Origin: Xylocopa sonorina
Taxonomy: Eukaryota > Arthropoda > Insecta > Hymenoptera > Apidae
DNA: 64,000 nt
Direction of reading: 5' to 3'
Assembly: GCF_050948175.1 (NCBI RefSeq)
Contig: NC_135198.1
Span: forward strand, 5,841,001 to 5,905,000
Shown here: piece by piece, positions 58,067 to 64,000 of the stretch
Numbering within the stretch: the stretch's first letter is position 1
Layout of the letters: each line of letters begins with the position of its first letter
Notes under the pieces: generated by a model
Database searches by the model: none
Told to the model about the DNA's origin: nothing
What the model saw: the letters and a program-made list of their open reading frames with translations, nothing else
Position numbers and translations under genes: made by a program

Positions 58067-61000
58067 TCTGATTTTATGCATGCAAACGATTATGTATGAT
58101 AATGTATGTACCTTTGCCAAGAAATGACAGAACTTTGGTAAACAATACCACTCCAAATATAAATGGCAATGGAAATAGCTTTATATAATCTGGGCTTGGC
58201 TAAGGTTGCATTTATGTGTTTTCTCTAAGTCATCGACGCATATATGCATTTGACGATTTTTTCAATCAATATGCACTAATTGTCGTGCAAAATTAATATA
58301 TTGACACGCGTATCGTGTTCCCAGGCGACTTTTTAATTGCGATATTCGACACTTCCCGTGGCGACAGTAAAAGAAGCGAATGTCATTACGTCCAGCCTGT
58401 ATTCTAGTCAAGCAGGCCGATCAAGGAGCACGCAGGACGAAGGAGCCCTTTTCTTAGAGCTCGTTAAAAAGTTCCACGGCGGAAATGGACCGCGGCAAGC
58501 TACTACGGAATTCCGGGGGATCCAGAAATCCCGAAGGAATCTCATTGCTCCCTTTACGCGAGTTTGCTGCTCGACACCTCCCTTAGAAGACGGTAATGGG
58601 CGGCTCGCGCTTTTTTTCCTCTCGTCCCGCAAGCATTCTTGCCTTCGCATACACTCAAACTCGTTATGAACAATTACAATCCTCGTTAAGCTGCCAGATG
58701 ATATCCTCCTCTTCTGTTTTGTCACGTTCAACGTGAATTATTGCTAATGTATACAATAATACGCAGACGTGAACGATGCGATGGTAAAACTCTTGAGTGG
58801 GGCTTGAAGGATAAATTGAAGAGGAAACTAATTTTGTTATTTCAGTCTTCATTGATGGTAACGAATATTAAAATGTATTCTTAATTTTTTCTCTCTGTAT
58901 TTAAGGCTTTTAATGGATTTTCCTCAAGGACTATACTTTAGACTTTAGACTTTGTCTGTCAATATTGAAGTACTTTCCACGGAGAGTGTCTCACCTTACA
59001 GAACGTCTTGCTGTCATATTTTCAAATATTTTCTTGTCTTGCCTTCGTCTTTTGCTATGCGGTAATAAGCTTCCACCATTACTCGCGTTAGTCCCTTCGC
59101 CTACTAACTTTCCTCTCGACACTCTTGCGCAGTCATAACCCAAAGTTCCTTAGCTCCAAACTCTTAAACAGCTTTACTTTTTTTCAGTTTTCAATCTCGT
59201 TTCATCATGCGCACGTTTCATCAGTTGTAATAAAGTTCTGTTTTCTACATAACGTCGATCTTTAATTGTTATCACCCTAATATCTGCTCTCAGTTTCAAG
59301 GATTTAAAACAAAATCTGGCATCGCACTACGATACGTACAAATTTTACTTAAAAAGAAAAATGCTTTCAAGCTCTCACATTAACATTCGATTTTCTAAAC
59401 AGAACTGCATGTTCTGGTCGAACCAAGTCTGTAAATCGCAATTGAATATTTAGCGTCCTCGATCATCGTAAATTATATTATACGTTGCAGATGTGAATTT
59501 GTTAATAATACTGAGAGGCACGTGTTTCGTGTTTATGTATGCGAACGAAGGGAAAAAAGGAAAGGAAGGAGGGACGTTTCGCTCTTGGTCTACCAGTAGA
59601 CTCATCAATAAGGCTATCCATATAGCAGACCCATACTTCAGATGCTGGGATGGTAGACAAGTCAGAATTCCTCTAACATGGTAACTGGAGGCGGAAGTGG
59701 AATCTTGTGAGAGACCGTGAAAATGTTGCTGTCCATCTAGTGACGAATGTCGATATTCTCATACAACTGAATTGTTTAATTAAATTTGTATAGTAAAATA
59801 TCGATATCTTCAGGGAAACGAAATGTATCTTAGTTGTTACATACTTTAATGCAGATAAGAGTAACGTCCTAATCTGCGAATGAATGAATATAAATTAAAT
59901 TGTAATCAGTCTCTGTGCTTTGAGTTATATTGTAGAGTAATTGATTATTTAATTAATTATTATTGAACAATCAGTAGTCATTAATAATAATGCATAAATA
60001 GAGAATAATTTAGTCATTTTATTATTATTACTATATATACGTTCGAAATTATGCTCGATTCGACACGAGTTGAACAAGTGTAGTTTATTTAGAATAACTT
60101 TAGTGCAACTCAACTTTAGTGCTCGAGTGTTACCCCTTACAATTCGAGCGAAAATAATGGTAGCTGCGGTATGGCCCATCCGGTTTAGCTTGAAGCTTGT
60201 TTCGATAAATATTACTGTTTAATGAGTTTCAACGGCGGTCCATCAAAATTCAACGCGCGAGCACGCATGCAGGGTCGAAGATAAGGGCGAGAGCTCAAAA
60301 ACCGTGCGCCAAGAGCCAGCCTCAGAAAGATACCAGAACGGAGGACAACAGTTTGCCTAGGTAGAACGTACTTCCTGTAGAAGAGGAAAAGGCCGTGAAC
60401 AGATGAAGGAGAAGTTATTGATGGTCTCTGCTTTGTGGCATCGTTTATATCTTCCGCACGTACAGTCCCCGCTTCAAGTGAATACACAGATCGTGGCTCT
60501 CCCGCAAGAGAGTCCATATTTGTTCCTCTGCATCCATCATCTTCCTTTTATTTCCCTCCGTGCGCCACGCGAAACTGTAGCCTCGAGAATTGCCCGCTTC
60601 TCAACCAAAGAAATTGATTCCTCCGAATTCTATTCTATTTCCTCGAACAGATTACCGTAATCATTTCGAATAAAGGTTGCTGGTACTTGTTCTTCATCAG
60701 CCGATCTACACGCACTTGGATAGATCACTTTTTTATTTTAATTCTTACTTTATTTAGAAAATTGTATGAGTTTTGTGCTTCACATAAATGTTACTTTCAG
60801 TGGTAAATACAATTTTAACTAATTCAATCGTAATCTTATCGAAATTTATGGAAAATTGTTGCGTCAGAAACCGAATTCAAATTTGAAATATTTAGTTTTT
60901 CGAAGCTTCCGATTTATTTGATTTGAATTGGTTTTCAGCCAGTATTTCTCCCATTGAAAAGGGTTTGTCGAAGGGAATGAAGTATCAGCAACAGTTCGTT

Positions 61001-61760
61001 ACAATTCTGACACAAGCTGTCTCAAACATTCATTATTTTGTTTCCAATAGATGTAAAACCGCATGAGAAATGCTTTCATCAGCTGTTCAGCCATTTATAG
61101 AAACTGTATAGCCTACGTCGATATTATTAAAAGCTATTTTCTCTTCTCCCGCATTTTCTTCCATTCGTTGTCAAGAAATTTTTACAATTTGATGTCCATT
61201 CTATTTAAACAAGGATTTTACACTGCTACGAGCATGCAAAATTATGACTGACGTGAGATAAATTAAAAATAAGAGGTTGGAAGGAGAAGTATTTGCATAA
61301 AATTAAGGAACATTAAACCTTGAAAACTTTTCAATAATAATTCAATGGTGTGTATCTTCACATTATCTGAATAAAATTCAAATTTTATAAAATCGTATCT
61401 CCGTCTAAAAAAATAATTTAAGTACGAATTCCCCTTCACAACTAAGAAACTTTTACGTTACACATTTTTTTCCATAAATGCGTCATTCTCAACGCCTTTG
61501 CTCACGTTTGTAGTTCTTAAACGAACACTCTGTACACGTATAAACTCCCACATAAAACTCGATCAAACCACAAACATATACACCATTAAAAGGATGCGCA
61601 TCTTGTCAAACAAATGGAATGCCTATTAACCATACAAATTATTCTATTTCCAGTTCGATTAATTGATATCCCACAGTACCACATTTTCCAACAATCGCCA
61701 CATTCACGACGGTACAGATTCTAAATAAAAAAAATTGACTGCACGTCGACACCCCCGTCC
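58067..61760. other. mostly AT-rich non-coding stretch
   Basis: GC-richer patches at 58330-58640 and 60220-60620. A strong minus-strand donor match (AAG followed by GTGAGA) lies near 58990-58998 without a supported exon. ACTTTAG is tandemly repeated at 58930-58948. Frames at 58337-58669 (+), 58408-58731 (-), 59493-59684 (+), 60212-60517 (-) and 60403-60660 (+) have no domain. Confidence 0.5.
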
Positions 61761-62253
61761 ATGACAATCATTTACAGGTTTCTCACGTAGAGACTTCACC
61801 GCTTACAAGGCGCCCAAGACGGGGAGCATAAAAAATTCAATGGAAAAGAAGAAGGTGGTGCACACGGGGGTGTGAAATTTGTTGCATCGCGGCGCGATCG
61901 TCTCCTCAATTATTTTCCTCGAGGATCAGACGGTGGCGTGGGTGCGCGAGAGGAAGAAAGGGTGTTACCTGGAAATCGATGAAAATGCGAATATTGCCGG
62001 GGCGTCGAATAACACGGGTGAAACGAGTTATTTACGGTGCACCTGCGATAGTCGCGAATATACAAATATTTCCCGGAGTGTATCCTTGGATATAAAAATA
62101 TTTTACGCCTGGCGTGGGTCTCTCGCCGTGGCGCGCATGTGTCCGCTTATGAACATTACGCGTACTGAAACCAGCGAGGGTTATGTACACGTACAGCGAG
62201 CTATATAAAACGTCTCTACTTGACCTCACGTTCCTTGCAAGCGTCAGGTAAGA
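61761..62253. other. GC-rich block ending in a TATA motif and a splice donor
   Basis: Block with a 109-codon plus frame (61879-62208, non-ATG start) of mixed composition and no recognisable domain. At its 3' end TATATAAAA (62202-62210) is followed by a weak Initiator-like CTCACG at 62225-62230 and by CAG|GTAAGA (junction 62247/62248), a near-ideal donor. Read as a promoter this gives a first exon of only about 20 bases, so the arrangement may be chance. Confidence 0.3.
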
Positions 62254-62619
62254 ATACGTCTTACTTATGCTGGCTTGCTGGCATTAAGCACTTATGGTTT
62301 GGACGATGCCACGTTTCGTATAGGGTTACTTAACTTTTCTCAAAATTTACCTCATTTGCCTGGCTATTGTTTTGAAAGCGACTGTGGAAGTAAGATAATA
62401 TAAATAAACTTGAATAAATTTCATTTGTTATTCAACTCTTAATATTTCTTTTTCGTATGAGAAAAAGTATAACAATCGCCTACGTGGAATGGTACACCAC
62501 AAGTTTTGCGAATATATCGGGTCTTGGTCACAACTCGAGGTATGCAGAACAAATAATTACACTACAAGATTTCCAACAGTGCGCTGTGAAAATAATAAAG
62601 ATGCGGAAAAAAGCTTGTT
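62254..62619. other. AT-rich stretch
   Basis: AT-rich; the frame 62457-62672 (+) runs into the palindrome pair and is unrecognisable. Nothing else seen. Confidence 0.55.
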
Positions 62620-62677
62620 ACGAGTTTACTCGTGAGTGGTCATCAACACTTGGCCACGAAAACACGAGTTAACTCGT
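62620..62677. repeat. second pair of CGAGT-NN-ACTCG palindromes
   Basis: ACGAGTTTACTCGT at 62620-62633 (imperfect at the centre) and ACGAGTTAACTCGT at 62664-62677 (perfect 14-bp palindrome), 44 bases apart centre to centre. The second is preceded by TTGGCCACGA, related to the GCCAAGGACGA seen at 57.9 kb. Same motif family and nearly the same spacing (42 versus 44) as that cluster. Confidence 0.75.
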
Positions 62678-64000
62678 TAAGTTGGTTTAGGTTGCGCATA
62701 GTGCTGTATACATTTTTCTCGATCAATTTTCTCAATTAATAACAGCAATGCTCTCACACTGATAAAATCTCTCATTACATTATAGTAAAGTGTTAAGGTG
62801 AGAGCGTCGTAGCTACTTTCGACGTCAGAATTGTCACGCGGAAAGAGGACTTGGAGATATATGGGGTGCATATGGTGTCAGAAGAAATAACCTTCAGATC
62901 GTTTTATGGTGGAGGATTATGGGGCATGTAGAGGTCCAGATGTTAGATGCGAAGTTATTAATCTATTCGAAACGAGGATTTTTTTTAAGAGCAAACTCAG
63001 AACATTTTTTTTTCGTTGCTGCTCATAGTTTGCATCCTTGATGGTCCTGGCTGTGAGTCACTCGTTTTAAGGTTCAACTTAAAAGCAATACAAATTTTAA
63101 GCCTCACGCACCTTTAACCCTTAATTTTTGCAAAAATGATGTTACCCTCGCGACTACTCTTTTACTAATTACTAATAATTCAAGTTTAATTTCAAGAGAT
63201 ACACGATGTAGCTCGTCTCGAGTGAATTAATGTCGTTGTTAGAGTATAAGTACTTTAAGAGCTGTACAGACTAATTTCATTAGGTATGATTAGTGTATTA
63301 CAGATATTTTTCGCAATTTAATGTTCAGAAATCGCTAAGTTCAGTTGATGGACGTTCGAAATATTAAGTTTCACATGCATAGCCAATTAATTCTGCTTCA
63401 TATATTTTGTATATATAGTAACTGCAGAATCGAGTAAAACGAGTGCATATTGTGGAGACGATCGTTTTTAGATAATGGAAAAAGCTATAAATATAGTTTA
63501 ATGGGAGGTGGACATTTTGTATTGAATTTTGTTCATTCTGCTCTGAATTGGATTCTCCATGATTCAATGTTTATAGCTGTATTATTGAACCTCGTACTAA
63601 ATTAGTCATATTCGATGCAATGTGTTACTGTTTATACTTCTGCTTTTAGAAGTTGTTGATTAACGACAAAAGGATAATTTGGAGGTAATTCTTTTAAATA
63701 GCATGCAATGTATATTTTTGCAAACAAAAGAAGTAAACTGCGAAAATTCATAATTAAAAAACAGAGTAGAAGGAAAATATGTACATGCTTCTACTTCAAA
63801 CAAGTGACAAATTCATTCGCTTATTTTTTATTCCACGCCACACCGCTATCGTACGTATTATAAAATATATGCTACATACAACTGCACGAAATTAGTTTCT
63901 ATTCAATTGGCATCGTATTATTCCGTTGCAGTTATACTTTTATTCGTCCATCGATTGAGTTGATACATGGAATATATAAAACGTTACCAGCAACTGCATC
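62678..64000. other. AT-rich stretch to window end
   Basis: AT-rich with T-runs at 62980-63015. TATAAATA at 63486-63493 has no Initiator at the right distance. TATATAAAA at 63973-63981 lies too close to the window edge to judge. Frames at 62677-62871 and 63364-63567 (-) are unrecognisable. Confidence 0.5.

Overview
The window looks like non-coding nuclear DNA from an insect, most likely a hymenopteran and perhaps a bee. This rests on base composition. AT-rich stretches alternate every 0.5-1.5 kb with GC-richer blocks, CpG is abundant rather than depleted, microsatellites and poly(T) runs are short, and there are many small local tandem duplications. Nothing looks bacterial, viral or organellar: there are no operons, no ribosome-binding-site-led ORFs, no rRNA and no convincing tRNA. 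The organism call is an inference.

No protein-coding gene can be supported with confidence. The longest open frames (175 and 182 codons, opposite strands, about 46.56-47.14 kb) lie across a 15-bp minisatellite, and the others are 159 codons or less, unrecognisable, and mostly sit in GC-rich blocks where stop codons are rare. The window is therefore best read as a large intron or a gene-poor intergenic region.

Layout: 1-12.9 kb is AT-rich with GC-richer blocks near 2.5-3.4, 4.0-4.7, 5.7-6.4, 6.8-7.6 and 10.4-10.9 kb. 12.9-21 kb holds five tandem duplications (units about 200, 105, 112, 103 and 96 bp) and two large GC-rich blocks. 21-24.5 kb is a plain AT-rich plain. 24.5-32.3 kb alternates again and contains a TATA/Initiator candidate near 28.55 kb and a pyrimidine-rich block near 30 kb. 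32.3-38.7 kb is AT-rich, with two more TATA/Initiator pairs near 35.46 and 35.88 kb; the second precedes a short frame with a hydrophobic leader. 38.8-43.6 kb has two tandem arrays and GC-rich blocks. 46.6-47.1 kb is the minisatellite. 50.4-53.1 kb is GC-richer and carries a 49-bp dispersed repeat. 57.0-58.1 kb has a near-perfect 31-bp hairpin and a cluster of CGAGT-NN-ACTCG palindromes that recurs near 62.65 kb.

The most useful leads are the 57.0-kb hairpin, the peptide-gene-like arrangement at 35.87-36.16 kb, the minisatellite whose translation mimics pentapeptide repeats, the palindrome family, and the unusual number of independent 2-3 copy local duplications. No gene network can be described from this sequence.
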